A stretch of 64,000 bases of DNA from an uncultured Sutterella sp. (GCA_902463725.1 CABQGK010000008.1:38583-102582), one strand, 5' to 3'. Positions 51,752-62,061 are shown, numbered from the stretch's first letter. The notes: generated from the sequence alone by a model not told the origin. Numbers and translations: made by a program.

Positions 51752-52756
51752 CTAGCGCGCCAAAAAGAGCGCAATGCTCTTTAATTCAAGCCAAGGGTTG
51801 TCGTCGCGTTCAGGCACAGCCAAGCCCTTGACCTGCTTATCAAGTTCCGCGCACACCAAAAGGGCATTTTTGAGTTTTATGCTCGAGAGGCGCCTTGCTG
51901 CAGCTCGCTTGCCTGGCGTTGCGTACACCCCTTTGACGCTTGAGGCACCTTGAGCGGCAGCGGCTTGCAGTTTGATGATGTCACGGATTTCTCGCGTGAG
52001 CATGGCCAATAGCAGCGGCAGGGGGGCATCCTGAGCTTCGAGCCCATCGAGAATACGCAAGACACGAGATGCATTCGCCTGCTCAATACTTTCGATGAGT
52101 GAATCAATTTCAAAATGAGAACTGTCCGTGACGGTTTGTGAAATTTCGCTTCGTGTCAGCTCACGCGCATCAAATAGCAGGGCGAGTTTGTTGATCTCTT
52201 GGTTGGCGGCAAAGAGATTGCCTTCAACTAGATCGGCCAAATAGTCGAGCGCTTCGGGGCTTGCGCTCTGCCCTTGGCGAGCGAGCCGGGCGGCGAGCCA
52301 GCGGCCAAGTTGCGCACGCGGTGGTGTGTCGCAGGTGACGGTGCTACACGTTGTTCTGAGCGATTGCCACCATGCAGCTTTGGCACTTGCCCAATCGGGC
52401 GTAGGAATGGTAAAGAGCACCGTGACGCCGTCAAAGGGTTGAGAGAGTAGCTTTTTGATGCCGTCAGGTCCCTTTCGACCCACTTTTGCACCGGGGATGC
52501 GTACGTCGATAACCTTTTGTGCAGCAAACATACCGATGTCGGCAGCGGCCATGGCTACTTGCGACCAGTCCGAGGAGCCGTTCATCTCGAAGATCTCTCG
52601 ATCATGGTAGCCGAGCTCACGAGCGGTTTCTCGGATTAGGTCTGCGGCCTCGATACGCAAAAAGTCATCATTGCCCGTGACCAGCACAAAGGCAGGTAGC
52701 TGCCCCGCTTTTTTGGCTTGGGAGCAGAAGTCTTTGGCGTCTGTGTAGGAGGGCAT
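51752..52756 (-). CDS. holA: DNA polymerase III, delta subunit
   Basis: Clamp-loader subunit that opens the beta ring. 334 residues, start MPSYTDAKDF with GGAG upstream. AAA+-like fold without a Walker motif, as expected for delta. Landmarks are FVLVTGNDDFLRIEAADLI near 23, NGSSDWSQVAMAA near 60 and the C-terminal collar region. It follows lptE, the widespread lptE-holA pairing. Confidence 0.94.
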   Translation of the reverse strand: MPSYTDAKDFCSQAKKAGQLPAFVLVTGNDDFLRIEAADLIRETARELGYHDREIFEMNGSSDWSQVAMAAADIGMFAAQKVIDVRIPGAKVGRKGPDGIKKLLSQPFDGVTVLFTIPTPDWASAKAAWWQSLRTTCSTVTCDTPPRAQLGRWLAARLARQGQSASPEALDYLADLVEGNLFAANQEINKLALLFDARELTRSEISQTVTDSSHFEIDSLIESIEQANASRVLRILDGLEAQDAPLPLLLAMLTREIRDIIKLQAAAAQGASSVKGVYATPGKRAAARRLSSIKLKNALLVCAELDKQVKGLAVPERDDNPWLELKSIALFLAR

Positions 52757-52869
52757 TGATGAAACTCCAAGAACGGACAGCGGGTACGCGCTCTGGCGCA
52801 CACAGCGAGTCGAAGTTGCCGCCAGCTACCTCAGCGAGAGGCAGGGTAGTGGCGACGGTGAGGTGGCAG

Positions 52870-53382
52870 TTATTTTTCGGGTGGCGTTTTACGCGGTTGA
52901 ATGGTTTCTAGAACACCCAAGAGCTGATTGCAGAGATCTGTTGCCATATCGCGATAGAGCGTGTTCGCTTCGTCGTTAAACGAAAGGAACTGAGAATCAG
53001 AGTAGGCAAGACTGCGGTTCTCCGCAAAGTACGTGGGCTTCATGTAGGTGTAGCCATCGGGTGCAACGAGACGGAAACCGACCGTACGGGTGAGGGTATA
53101 TTCACGAGCCTGACCGCGGTCATTGAGTGCGAGGATATCCTGTTGGCGCGTATCCGAGAGTAACTCAAGAATGGCCTCGGCTTCGTTCGGGTTGTCGACG
53201 ATGGTGATGTTAGACCCTGCTTCAATCATCTGGCGCAACTTCACAATGAGTGGTGTATTGAAGCCGCCCTGAATGTAGAGCTTCTCAAAGGGCGCCGTAA
53301 AGGAGCCGCGGAGATGAAAACCGCAGCCGCCAAGCAGTAGGGAGATCGCAGAAGCCCCGATCAAGTGTCGACGAGAGAGCAC
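52870..53382 (-). CDS. lptE: LPS-assembly lipoprotein LptE
   Basis: Outer-membrane lipoprotein that plugs LptD during LPS insertion. 170 residues from a GTG start with AGGA eight bases upstream. This start gives a proper lipoprotein signal MLSRRHLIGASAISLLLGGC with lipobox LLGGC (Cys20). GFHLRGSF directly after the cysteine is the LptE hallmark. The longer frame back to 53466 would bury the signal peptide. The Lpt pathway implies an LPS-bearing outer membrane. Matured by LspA. Confidence 0.93.
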   Translation of the reverse strand: MLSRRHLIGASAISLLLGGCGFHLRGSFTAPFEKLYIQGGFNTPLIVKLRQMIEAGSNITIVDNPNEAEAILELLSDTRQQDILALNDRGQAREYTLTRTVGFRLVAPDGYTYMKPTYFAENRSLAYSDSQFLSFNDEANTLYRDMATDLCNQLLGVLETIQPRKTPPEK

Positions 53383-53606
53383 AGCAGTAGTCCTAATCAG
53401 TGTATGGCCGCGGACAGTTGAGTAAGGAGCGAACTCCACCCTTGCCCGCAGTGAGAAACATCTCACTGATTATAGACGAGAGTGTGCTCGTATCAGTCGG
53501 TGAGCACAAAAGATTGGGAGGGCGTCGCATTTTTAGCGGCGCCCTCCCATTGAGTGTTAGGAGGCACGGATTGGGTCTCAACCGTGCCTTTGAGCTCTGT
53601 GTGCGA

Positions 53607-56237
53607 TTACTTCGCCACCACGTTCACGAGTTTATTCGGAACGATGATGATCTTGCGCACGGTTGCGTCACCAACAAAGCGTTGGACATCTTCGTTGGCG
53701 AGCGCAGCGGCTTCGATTGCTTCTTTGCTGGCATCGGCAGAGACGTGGATTTCTCCACGCAGTTTGCCGTTGACTTGCACAACGAGTTTGATCGTATCGA
53801 CCTTGAGCGCGTCCTCTTCGACCGTGGGCCAAGGGGCGTCAATGAGATCGCCAAACTGTTCCACATAGCCGAGCTCGCCCCAGAGTGCCGTCGTAATGTG
53901 CGGAGCAATCGGGTAGAGCGTACGCAACAGGATCGAAGCACTGTCACGAACTGCTGCTTCGTCATGCGCGTTTTCGGGCTTAAAGCTTTCGATCGCGTTG
54001 AACATCTTCATGCAGGCACTCACTACCGTGTTGTACTGCATGCGTGCGAAGTCAAAGTCTGCTTGCTGAAGCGAGACATGGATGCCGCGTCGCAGCTCTT
54101 TGGCAGCCTCAGAGAGCTCGCTAAAGTTGCTACCCGCACCACGAACCGCATCGCGGTTCGTATAAGCCCAAGTCCAGATACGACGCAAGAAGCGGTACGT
54201 GCCTTCTGCACCACTGTTGGACCAGGCTGCAGACTGATCGGGAGGACCCGCGAACATCACAAAGCTACGAGCCGTGTCGGCACCGTACTTTTCAATAATG
54301 GCGCGCGGCTCCACAACATTGTTCTTCGACTTGGACATCTTTTCGATGCCACCAAGCACCACAGGTTGCCCATCGGCCTTGCAGGTGGCGCCGATAGGGC
54401 GGCCCTTTTCGTCGTACTGCACTTCGACTTCATCGGGGTAGAACCACGTCTTGTGGCCATCGGCCTCAACACGGTAGTAGCACTCTGCCATGAGCATGCC
54501 CTGCGTGAAGAGGTTCTTAAACGGCTCGTCAAACTTCACGAGCCCCATGTCGCGCATCACTTTCGTCCAGAAGCGTGCATAGAGCAGGTGCAAGACCGCA
54601 TGTTCAATGCCACCGATGTACTGATCCATTGGCATCCAGTAGTCATTGCGGCTATCGACCATCGCGGTGTCGCAGTTCGGCGAGCAATAACGCTGGAAGT
54701 ACCAAGAACTGTCGACAAACGTATCCATCGTGTCAGTTTCACGCTGTGCATCGGCACCGCACTTCGGACACTTCACGTTGAGGAACGACTCGCACTTGTT
54801 GAGCGGGTTGCCAGAGCCATCCGGAATGAGGTCCTCTGGCAGAACGACCGGCAGATCCTTTTCAGGAACGGGCACAGGACCGCAGTGTGGGCAGTTGATG
54901 ATCGGAATCGGGGTTCCCCAATAGCGCTGACGAGAGATGCCCCAGTCACGCAGGCGGAACTGAACCTGCTTTTCCCCGAGTCCCTTGGTAGCAAGGTCAG
55001 CGGCAATGGCTTCAACGCCCTCTTTGATCGAGAGACCGTCGTACTTGCCAGAGTTGACAAGGTGCGCATCAAGCGTTTTATCTCCGTACCATTCCTGCCA
55101 AGCTTCGGTGGAGAACGTTTCCCCTTCGACGGCAATCACTTGCTTGATCGGAAGGTTGTATTTCTTGGCAAATGCGAAGTCGCGCTCATCGTGAGCTGGC
55201 ACCGCCATGACGGCCCCTTCGCCGTAGCTCATGAGCACGTAGTTAGCGATCCAAACTTCCACAGGTGCATCGGTGAGCGGATGGTGCACCATAAAGCCCG
55301 TGGCCATACCTTTCTTTTCCATGGTGGCCATGTCGGCTTCGCTTACACCACCCTTGGCACACTCTTCAATGAAGGTTTGCAGATCAGGGCGATCCTTGGC
55401 GAGGGCGCGCGCGAGCGGATGCTCGGCTGCGATCGCCACATACGTTGCCCCCATGAGCGTGTCAGCGCGGGTCGTATAAACACGCAACGCTTTGCTTTGC
55501 CCTTCGAACGTGTAGGGGAAGGAGAGGTTCACGCCTTCAGAGCGACCAATCCAGTGCTCCTGCATACGGCGTACTTGCTCGGGCCAGCCTTCGAGTTTCT
55601 TGATGTCATCGAGCAATTCTTGCGCGTACTGCGTGATGCCAAGGTAGTAGCCAGGGATCTCACGCTTTTCAACAATGGCACCAGAACGCCAGCCACGCCC
55701 TTCAATCACTTGCTCATTGGCGAGCACAGTTTTGTCCACCGGATCCCAGTTGACGATTTGGGTCTTACGATAAGCGATGCCCTTCTCAAGCATTTTGAGA
55801 AAGAGCCACTGATTCCAGCGATAGTATTCGGGCTTGCAGGTGGCAACTTCTCGAGACCAGTCAAACGCGAGCCCTAGCGGTTCCATCTGCGACTTCATGT
55901 CGGCGATGTTGCTATAAGTCCAAGCTGCCGGCGCTACCTTCTTGGCGATAGCCGCATTTTCGGCGGGCAGACCAAAGGCATCCCACCCCATCGGCGTCAT
56001 GACGTTGTAACCCTTCATACGGTAGTAGCGGTACATCACGTCATTGAGTGTGTAGTTGCGCACGTGGCCCATATGCAACTTGCCGCTCGGATAAGGCAAC
56101 ATCGAGCAGACATAGAACTTGGGCTTGGGTTTGCCATGGCTGTCGAGCGCGTTTTCGACGGCTCGGTAGACGTCCTTGGCTCGCCATTGAGCCTGGACTT
56201 CAGATTCCACTGCTTGAGCAGAGTAAGTCTCGCGCAT
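53607..56237 (-). CDS. leuS: Leucyl-tRNA synthetase
   Basis: Class I synthetase for tRNA-Leu with CP1 editing. 876 residues, normal. HIGH-type motif HMGH at 55-58 in YPSGKLHMGHVRNY, KMSKS in EKMSKSKNN near 630, zinc-type cysteines CPHCG and CPKCG. ATG preceded by a moderate ribosome-binding site. First gene of leuS-lptE-holA-proA-rlmL, with a good promoter upstream. Confidence 0.98.
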   Translation of the reverse strand: MRETYSAQAVESEVQAQWRAKDVYRAVENALDSHGKPKPKFYVCSMLPYPSGKLHMGHVRNYTLNDVMYRYYRMKGYNVMTPMGWDAFGLPAENAAIAKKVAPAAWTYSNIADMKSQMEPLGLAFDWSREVATCKPEYYRWNQWLFLKMLEKGIAYRKTQIVNWDPVDKTVLANEQVIEGRGWRSGAIVEKREIPGYYLGITQYAQELLDDIKKLEGWPEQVRRMQEHWIGRSEGVNLSFPYTFEGQSKALRVYTTRADTLMGATYVAIAAEHPLARALAKDRPDLQTFIEECAKGGVSEADMATMEKKGMATGFMVHHPLTDAPVEVWIANYVLMSYGEGAVMAVPAHDERDFAFAKKYNLPIKQVIAVEGETFSTEAWQEWYGDKTLDAHLVNSGKYDGLSIKEGVEAIAADLATKGLGEKQVQFRLRDWGISRQRYWGTPIPIINCPHCGPVPVPEKDLPVVLPEDLIPDGSGNPLNKCESFLNVKCPKCGADAQRETDTMDTFVDSSWYFQRYCSPNCDTAMVDSRNDYWMPMDQYIGGIEHAVLHLLYARFWTKVMRDMGLVKFDEPFKNLFTQGMLMAECYYRVEADGHKTWFYPDEVEVQYDEKGRPIGATCKADGQPVVLGGIEKMSKSKNNVVEPRAIIEKYGADTARSFVMFAGPPDQSAAWSNSGAEGTYRFLRRIWTWAYTNRDAVRGAGSNFSELSEAAKELRRGIHVSLQQADFDFARMQYNTVVSACMKMFNAIESFKPENAHDEAAVRDSASILLRTLYPIAPHITTALWGELGYVEQFGDLIDAPWPTVEEDALKVDTIKLVVQVNGKLRGEIHVSADASKEAIEAAALANEDVQRFVGDATVRKIIIVPNKLVNVVAK

Positions 56238-56542
56238 ATAGATTCCAGTAAAGGGGTTGAAAAAGACAATTCCTTAGTATACAGCCGCGGGCAAACACTC
56301 AAAACACAATGTCCTCAGTAAAATAAGGATTTATGCCTCATATCCGCTTTTTTAGGCGGTTTATCGCAGATAGGGCGGGGTGCAATGCGAGCTTCTCTGC
56401 AACCGTCACATGTGCTACTCTCTTAGGTCGCTTTTCGAGTGGGCTTTGCGAGTGTGCTTTGCCCACCCGTGAAACCTCGGTAGCAGACAGTTTTCAATGA
56501 GCCCGCCCGTCGCGCGGTTGATATCCTTATTTGAACGCATCC
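56238..56542. other. Divergent gap leuS / uvrD
   Basis: 305 bp with the leuS promoter on the minus strand and a small CCGC/GGCGG hairpin near 56344-56360. The uvrD promoter is not obvious. No gene seen. Confidence 0.45.
56276..56304 (-). promoter_or_regulatory. Promoter of the leuS operon
   Basis: On the minus strand TTTTGA, 17-nt spacer, TATACT, about 39 nt upstream of the leuS ATG. An overlapping TTGAGT would give a 15-nt spacer. Confidence 0.5.
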
Positions 56543-58945
56543 ATGTCAGACAATCTTCTCCAATCGCTTAACACCAAGCAACACGAAGCCGTGACGGCCC
56601 CTGCACAAAGTGTGCTCATTTTGGCAGGCGCGGGGTCAGGGAAAACACGCGTGCTCACCACGCGCATTGCTTGGTTGCTTGAGCAGCATATTGCGCGGCC
56701 AGAAAATATTTTGGCGGTGACTTTCACAAACAAGGCTGCCAAGGAAATGATGACCCGCTTGGAGGGAATGCTCCCGTACGACCTTTCACGCATGTGGGTC
56801 GGGACGTTCCATGGTCTCTGCAACCGCATCTTGCGTCGGCATGCCGTAGAGGCGGGACTACCAAAGAACTTTCAAATCATGGATCAGAGCGATCAGCTCG
56901 CGCTCGTCAAGCGCATCATGAAGGCGGCCAATGTCGACACCGATCGTATTGAGCCAAAGAAAGTTCAGAACTATATCAACTGGCACAAGGAAAACGGTAT
57001 TCGTGCGAGCCGTGCGGGCACGGGCGGCGACAACGATGAGGGGGCAAAACTCTATTTGCTCTACGAGCAGCAGTGTCAGAAAGAAGGGGCGGTGGATTTC
57101 GCCGAGCTCCTGCTACGCTGCTATGAGTTGCTCGACCGCAATGAGGTGGTGCGTCAGCACTATCAAGAGCGCTTTGAGCACATTCTTGTTGACGAATTCC
57201 AAGACACGAATGTGCTGCAGTACCGTTGGCTTCAGCTTTTAGCGGGGCTCGGTGCAGGTGGCGCGCATGCTTCTCGCAACGCCGTCTTTGCGGTGGGCGA
57301 TGACGATCAGTCGATTTATGCGTTCCGCGGCGCCAATGTTGGCAATATGGCTGACTTTTTGCGCGACTTCCAAGTGCGTGAACCGATTCGTCTTGAAGAA
57401 AACTACCGCTCGACGAGTGTGATTTTGGAGGCAGCCAATGCGGTGATCTCCCATAACCCCAATCGCCTTGGGAAAAACCTTTGGACGAGTGGAGAGAAAG
57501 GCAGTCGCATTGCACTCGTCGAACAAGCCGATGATGAAGATGAAGCAAATTGGGTGGTCGAAGAAATTCGTGCCGACGTCGCCCGTGGACATTGCTACCG
57601 CGACCATGCAGTGCTTTATCGCATGAACGCACAGTCGCGTGCGATGGAGACTGCGCTTACGCAGCGTGGTATTCCTTACCGAATCTATGGTGGGTTGCGC
57701 TTTTTCGAGCGCGCTGAAGTCAAGCATGTGCTTGCTTACCTGCGCCTTTTGAGTGGCGATGCGGATGATACAAGCTTTTTGCGTGTTGTGAATACGCCCG
57801 CACGTGGCATTGGGGCAAAAACCATTGAAAAGCTCATGGATGATGCAAGCCACGCAAACCTCTCGCTCTGGGCAACGCTCATGCATCCTGCGTATATGCC
57901 CGCTGGGAAGCTGCAGCTATTTCGAGATCTTCTCAAAAAGATGCGCGCAGAAGCGGAGCACCTCAACCTCATGGACACGATCATGCTCGTGATCAACCGT
58001 TCGGGGTTGCTCGAGTATTACTCGGCTGAGCGTGAGGGCGAGGATCGCCGAGCAAACATGACCGAAATGATGGCTGCGGCCAAGGGATATCTCAATACCG
58101 AGGGTATTGCACTGGATGCGCCTGCCTTCGCAACGTTAGAGAACACAGACCAAACGCCACTGCAGGGCTATTTAACGCAGGCAACGCTTGAGGCTGGGGA
58201 TAAAAATGATGATCCCAATGCCGATGTTGTCCAACTCATGACGGTGCACTCGGCCAAAGGGTTGGAATTTAAAAATGTCTACATTATTGGCGCAGAAGAA
58301 GGGATTTTCCCGCATTTTTCTGCCTACAAAGATCCACAGGGTGGTGGTGTTGATGAAGAACGTCGCCTCATGTATGTGGCAATCACCCGAGCGCAGAAGC
58401 GTCTAGCCATTACCTACTGTCAAGAGCGTCAACTCTACGGCGATGTGCAGAGCAATCCCCCCTCAAGCTTCATTGAGGAGATTCCCGACGCCCTCATTGA
58501 ACACATCGAGTTGAGAAAAAGCTCGCCTTCGGCGTACGACTCTTATCCTTATTCGCCATGGGATGATAACTATGGCTGGGAGCGCCCAAGCTTTAGCGGT
58601 TCGCGCGGCGCAGAGCGCGGCTATCGCGGCTCTAGCAATAGAACAAGTGGCTCAGGCTATGGGCGTCGTCATGAGTCGAGCCGTAGTCACCATGGCGGAA
58701 AATCAAGTGCTTCGTCAGGCTTGGGCAGAGGGGACTTTGCGCAGAGCGCTTCGGGGGAGAAACTAGAGGCTGAGTACGGCTTCAAAGTGGGTGATGTGCT
58801 TGAACACACAAAATTTGGCCGTGGAACCGTGCGAAAGCTCATGGGCGCGGGTGACGATGCTCGCATATTGATCGATTTCCAAGGCGCTGGAACCAAAGAG
58901 CTCTTACTGGCATTGGCGAAAAAGAGTCTTTCTCATGCAAAGTGA
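56543..58945 (+). CDS. uvrD: UvrD/PcrA-type DNA helicase
   Basis: Superfamily 1A 3'-5' helicase for mismatch and excision repair. 800 residues from ATG (MSDNLLQSLN); a TTG four codons earlier is possible. Motifs: Q motif LNTKQHEAV, Walker A AGAGSGKTRVL at 28-38, Ia TFTNKAAKEM, II ILVDEFQDTN, III VGDDDQSIYAFRGA, IV LEENYRS, V LMTVHSAKGLEF and VI YVAITRAQKRL. A Gly/Ser/Arg-rich linker of about 60 residues precedes a C-terminal Tudor-like domain (FKVGDVLEHTKFGRGTV). The closest type is UvrD. Confidence 0.95.
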   Translation: MSDNLLQSLNTKQHEAVTAPAQSVLILAGAGSGKTRVLTTRIAWLLEQHIARPENILAVTFTNKAAKEMMTRLEGMLPYDLSRMWVGTFHGLCNRILRRHAVEAGLPKNFQIMDQSDQLALVKRIMKAANVDTDRIEPKKVQNYINWHKENGIRASRAGTGGDNDEGAKLYLLYEQQCQKEGAVDFAELLLRCYELLDRNEVVRQHYQERFEHILVDEFQDTNVLQYRWLQLLAGLGAGGAHASRNAVFAVGDDDQSIYAFRGANVGNMADFLRDFQVREPIRLEENYRSTSVILEAANAVISHNPNRLGKNLWTSGEKGSRIALVEQADDEDEANWVVEEIRADVARGHCYRDHAVLYRMNAQSRAMETALTQRGIPYRIYGGLRFFERAEVKHVLAYLRLLSGDADDTSFLRVVNTPARGIGAKTIEKLMDDASHANLSLWATLMHPAYMPAGKLQLFRDLLKKMRAEAEHLNLMDTIMLVINRSGLLEYYSAEREGEDRRANMTEMMAAAKGYLNTEGIALDAPAFATLENTDQTPLQGYLTQATLEAGDKNDDPNADVVQLMTVHSAKGLEFKNVYIIGAEEGIFPHFSAYKDPQGGGVDEERRLMYVAITRAQKRLAITYCQERQLYGDVQSNPPSSFIEEIPDALIEHIELRKSSPSAYDSYPYSPWDDNYGWERPSFSGSRGAERGYRGSSNRTSGSGYGRRHESSRSHHGGKSSASSGLGRGDFAQSASGEKLEAEYGFKVGDVLEHTKFGRGTVRKLMGAGDDARILIDFQGAGTKELLLALAKKSLSHAK

Positions 58946-59005
58946 TCGTAGACTAGGCGCTTGCTTGCACGAGGCTGGGGCGCTTCCGCGCAAGGCATCA
59001 TAGGC

Positions 59006-59011
59006 TATAAT
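59006..59011 (+). promoter_or_regulatory. -10 box of tRNA-Arg
   Basis: Perfect TATAAT 20 nt before the tRNA. No good -35 box at standard spacing. Confidence 0.5.
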
Positions 59012-59031
59012 GCCTCACGATTAATAGGGTT

Positions 59032-59107
59032 GCGACTGTAGTTCAACAGGATAGAACTGTCCCCTCCTAAGGGACGGATCTGGGTTCGAGTCCCGGCGGT
59101 CGCACCA
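59032..59107 (+). tRNA. tRNA-Arg (anticodon CCU)
   Basis: 76-nt cloverleaf with encoded CCA. Acceptor GCGACTG/CGGTCGC (one T-G pair), anticodon stem GTCCC/GGGAC around loop CTCCTAA giving CCT, T-arm CTGGG/CCCGG with TTCGAGT. It reads AGG codons. No integrated element follows it. Confidence 0.95.
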
Positions 59108-59365
59108 TACATTCCTGTTATTCCCGCGGAAACGCTGGTACTGATGTAGACAAACCCGCTCAGAAGCGGTATTGAGAGGTAAATCTCTTTACATCAAGGA
59201 GTGGCGTATTGAGACAATCATCAAGTTGTGCCACGTGCCACCAGCTGTAAGTTCTCTCTGCGTGCGCGAAACTAGCCTAGGAAACGCAAGTTACTTGGCC
59301 AATACGCTGCTCAGCCAGCAGCCCTCTTTCTCTAAACAAAGCCTTAACGCAATGTCCGTAACGCG

Positions 59366-60706
59366 TTAGAGCACGCGCCAACGGCGCTGACGCCAGAAGT
59401 AGAAGCACACCACCCCGACCACGATGTTATAGACGTATTCAGAAGTCCACATGACTTCGACGTGCGTGGTGCTCAGGCTCAGTACAAAAATATAGGCCGA
59501 GTAACTGAGGGTTGCTGCCGTGGTGGCAAGACTGGTTTCTTTGGTAAGCCCCATGCCACCCATGGCAAAGTTATAAAACATGCAGGGCACAATGACAAAA
59601 AATGCCCCGAGCAGTACATAGAGCGTTGTCACGCTCCCCTCGATGATTTCTGGGATATTGGTGAAGATGGAGAGAATCGATTCGGGAAAGAAGGCCACCA
59701 GCAGATAAAAGGGAGCAATCACAGCAACGGTAATGCCAAGCGTGCGCCGTAGCATGGAGGGTATCTCATCAAAACGGCGCTCGCCGATTAAGTTCGCCCC
59801 GATTGCGCCGCCTGTGGAGCCAAAGCTGTGAACAAGCAGATAAAAAATCGAGGAGGTTTGCCGCACGACATTGCTGATGGCGAGTGCTGCGGCGCCCAGG
59901 TGCTCGACGCAAATGAAGAAGTAAAGCCAAGCAACAAAAGCGATACCCTCTTGAATCATGAGCCAGCGCCCGAGGCTGAAGAGCTTTTTCTGCATGCCCC
60001 AATCCCAGCGCAACGGCTCAAGTAGGCCATATTGCTTGGCGTCCATGAATTTGATTGCATAAACCGCATAGACCAGCATGGCGATGGCCTCAGAAAGACT
60101 TGATGCAATGGCGGCGCCACGAATCCCAAGTGCTGGAATAGGTCCCCAGCCAAAGATGAGCACGTAGTCAAGGACAATATTCGCGAGCATCATGATGACG
60201 CTCGCAGTCGTGAGAATCTTGGGGCGAAGTGTCGCAATGAAAAAGGCCCGTGAGACGGCACAGAGGAACGTGAAAGGTACACCGATCACGCGCCAGAAAA
60301 AATACTGATCCGTAGCACGAGCGACCGCCGCATCTCGTGTGACTGCCGAGAGAAATGGCTCGGAAAAGAGCAGTGCGACGATAAAGAGCACGACAGAAAA
60401 CCCGAGCAAAAAGGCCGTTCCGTTGTGAAACACGAGCCCAATGGCACGCCAGTCACGTTCTCCATTTTTCTGCCCCATATAGGCTTGCATGGAAAAGCTG
60501 TAGCCAAAACCCACCATGATGAGTGCGAGATACATCACGCCGGCGAGCGCTGAGGCGCCGAGCTCCGTTTCCCCAACGCGCCCGAGAAAGGCAACGTCTG
60601 TAAAGCCGATGACTTGTTCGATCATCAAGCTGAGGATCAAGGGGAGCACCATGCGAAAGATCTGACGATTGGAGTAGACCTGGGGCTGAATTGGTTTGGC
60701 AGACAT
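59366..60706 (-). CDS. MATE family efflux transporter
   Basis: 446-residue inner-membrane exporter with 12 hydrophobic segments in two repeats; MATE members export cationic drugs or metabolites using Na+ or H+. Landmarks are LPLILSLMIEQVIGFTDVAF near 22, FLGRVGETELGASALAG near 41 and the equivalent segment in the second half, SSIFYLLVHSFGSTGGAIGA near 270. The start MSAKPIQPQV is chosen over an upstream in-frame start without a ribosome-binding site. A TAACGCGTTA palindrome overlaps the stop region (59357-59366). Substrate unknown. Confidence 0.9.
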   Translation of the reverse strand: MSAKPIQPQVYSNRQIFRMVLPLILSLMIEQVIGFTDVAFLGRVGETELGASALAGVMYLALIMVGFGYSFSMQAYMGQKNGERDWRAIGLVFHNGTAFLLGFSVVLFIVALLFSEPFLSAVTRDAAVARATDQYFFWRVIGVPFTFLCAVSRAFFIATLRPKILTTASVIMMLANIVLDYVLIFGWGPIPALGIRGAAIASSLSEAIAMLVYAVYAIKFMDAKQYGLLEPLRWDWGMQKKLFSLGRWLMIQEGIAFVAWLYFFICVEHLGAAALAISNVVRQTSSIFYLLVHSFGSTGGAIGANLIGERRFDEIPSMLRRTLGITVAVIAPFYLLVAFFPESILSIFTNIPEIIEGSVTTLYVLLGAFFVIVPCMFYNFAMGGMGLTKETSLATTAATLSYSAYIFVLSLSTTHVEVMWTSEYVYNIVVGVVCFYFWRQRRWRVL

Positions 60707-61017
60707 TTGACACCATGAAAGAGGGCGCTCTTGCGGCCCGCGCAAAGCTCACTGGCTTTTGTGGGCACGACAGCGCGCACATCATGGAACTGTGCGCGTG
60801 TAGCAAGTAGCTAAAACATCCATATTTTAGCCTAGCTACCTGAGATAAGGCGTAAGAGATGGACTCTCTCTAGGGGGAGAGTTTTGGCGAGCAACTTGCT
60901 CTGAGCACAAAAAGATACGCCGTGTGGAAAATTTCCAACACGGCGCATCCCCCATGCAATCGTTAGCAAGGTAACCGCGCCTCGGCTCTAGGAGACGATA
61001 CCGAGGCGAGGCTCAGA
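60707..61017. other. Gap between MATE gene and ansB
   Basis: 311 bp holding the ansB terminator and a second imperfect inverted repeat (ACTCTC/GAGAGT near 60861-60882). No gene seen. The MATE promoter is not identifiable. Confidence 0.45.
60910..60945 (-). terminator. Intrinsic terminator of ansB
   Basis: Minus-strand stem CGCCGTGTTGGA with TCCACACGGCG (one bulge) followed by ATCTTTTT. Confidence 0.8.
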
Positions 61018-62061
61018 TTAGTAGCGATCGAAGTACTTCTGGATTTCTTCCCAGTTGCTCGTCTTCGTCAGAGCAAGCTGCAGAAGAATGCGAGCCTTCT
61101 GCGGGGTCAGATCGCCAGAGGAAACCCAGTGCATGGCCTTGTCATCGACCTCAGCATCCTTCGTGGTACCACCCGTAGGAACGCGAGAGGAGCGCACAAC
61201 GACGATGCCGTCCTTGGCAGCTTTTTCAAGCACCGGCCAAATGGACTTGTGGACGTTGCCGTTACCAACACCAGCGCTCACGATGCCCTTGTAGCCAGCC
61301 TTAACGAGTGCTTCAGCCTGCACGCCTTCAACACCAGCGTGGTTGTAGACGATACCAACCTTGGGCAGGCTCGTGAGCTTGCTCACATCGAACGGCGTGT
61401 TGGAGTAGTCACGCAGGCTCTTGCTTTCATAGGTCACGTGGCCGTTGTAGATGGTGCCGACCTTACCGAAGTTAGCAGCTTGGAAGGTTTCGGGTTGCAC
61501 CGTGCTGGTCTTGGAGACTTCGCGTGCACCGATGACAATGTTGTCCATCGCCACCACAACACCTTGTTGAGCCGTCGCAGGGTCGGCAGCCGTCACCACG
61601 GCATTAAAGAGGTTGCGAGGACCGTCGGCAGAAAGCCCCGTGGAAGGAAGCATGGCGCCAACCATCACGATCGGCTTTTTGCACTTGCTCGTGAGCTGCA
61701 GGAAGTAAGCGGTTTCTTCCATCGTGTCCGTGCCGTGCGTGATCACAAAACCATCGTACTTGCCGCAGTCAGCGTTGATCGACTGGGCGAGCTTGAGCCA
61801 AACTTCATCGCTCATGTCCTGCGAGCCAATCTGCGCAACCTGAACAGGGGTGACGTTTGCCACTTTGGCGATTTCAGGAACGGCGGCAACGAGGTGGTTG
61901 ACGCTGACCTTACCTGCAGAATAGGCAGAGCCCGTGGAAGACTGGCCAGCTCCAGCGATCGTGCCACCCGTAGCGAACACTGCGATGTTCGGCAGGGCTG
62001 CCATAGCGGTACCAGAGGCAATGATGAACCCGAGGCCCACGAGAGTCTTTTTCAACGACAT
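61018..62061 (-). CDS. ansB: Type II (periplasmic) L-asparaginase
   Basis: Hydrolyses asparagine to aspartate and ammonia in the periplasm. 347 residues. Signal peptide MSLKKTLVGLGFIIASGTAM ending AMA. First catalytic threonine in VFATGGTIAGAG; second triad in THGTDTMEE near 114. VGAMLPSTGLSADGPRN near 138 matches the E. coli AnsB segment. Standard length. AAGGAG ribosome-binding site. Divergent from argG, so aspartate released here could feed argininosuccinate synthesis after uptake (inference). Confidence 0.95.
   Translation of the reverse strand: MSLKKTLVGLGFIIASGTAMAALPNIAVFATGGTIAGAGQSSTGSAYSAGKVSVNHLVAAVPEIAKVANVTPVQVAQIGSQDMSDEVWLKLAQSINADCGKYDGFVITHGTDTMEETAYFLQLTSKCKKPIVMVGAMLPSTGLSADGPRNLFNAVVTAADPATAQQGVVVAMDNIVIGAREVSKTSTVQPETFQAANFGKVGTIYNGHVTYESKSLRDYSNTPFDVSKLTSLPKVGIVYNHAGVEGVQAEALVKAGYKGIVSAGVGNGNVHKSIWPVLEKAAKDGIVVVRSSRVPTGGTTKDAEVDDKAMHWVSSGDLTPQKARILLQLALTKTSNWEEIQKYFDRY

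Noticed and set aside
53400..55877. 825-codon open frame on the plus strand opposite leuS
   Set aside because: It is antisense to a complete, highly conserved leuS; the translation has no domain character, and such frames are common opposite GC-rich genes.
59108..59365. Integrated element at tRNA-Arg
   Set aside because: Only 258 bp before the next gene, no integrase and no repeat of the tRNA 3' end.
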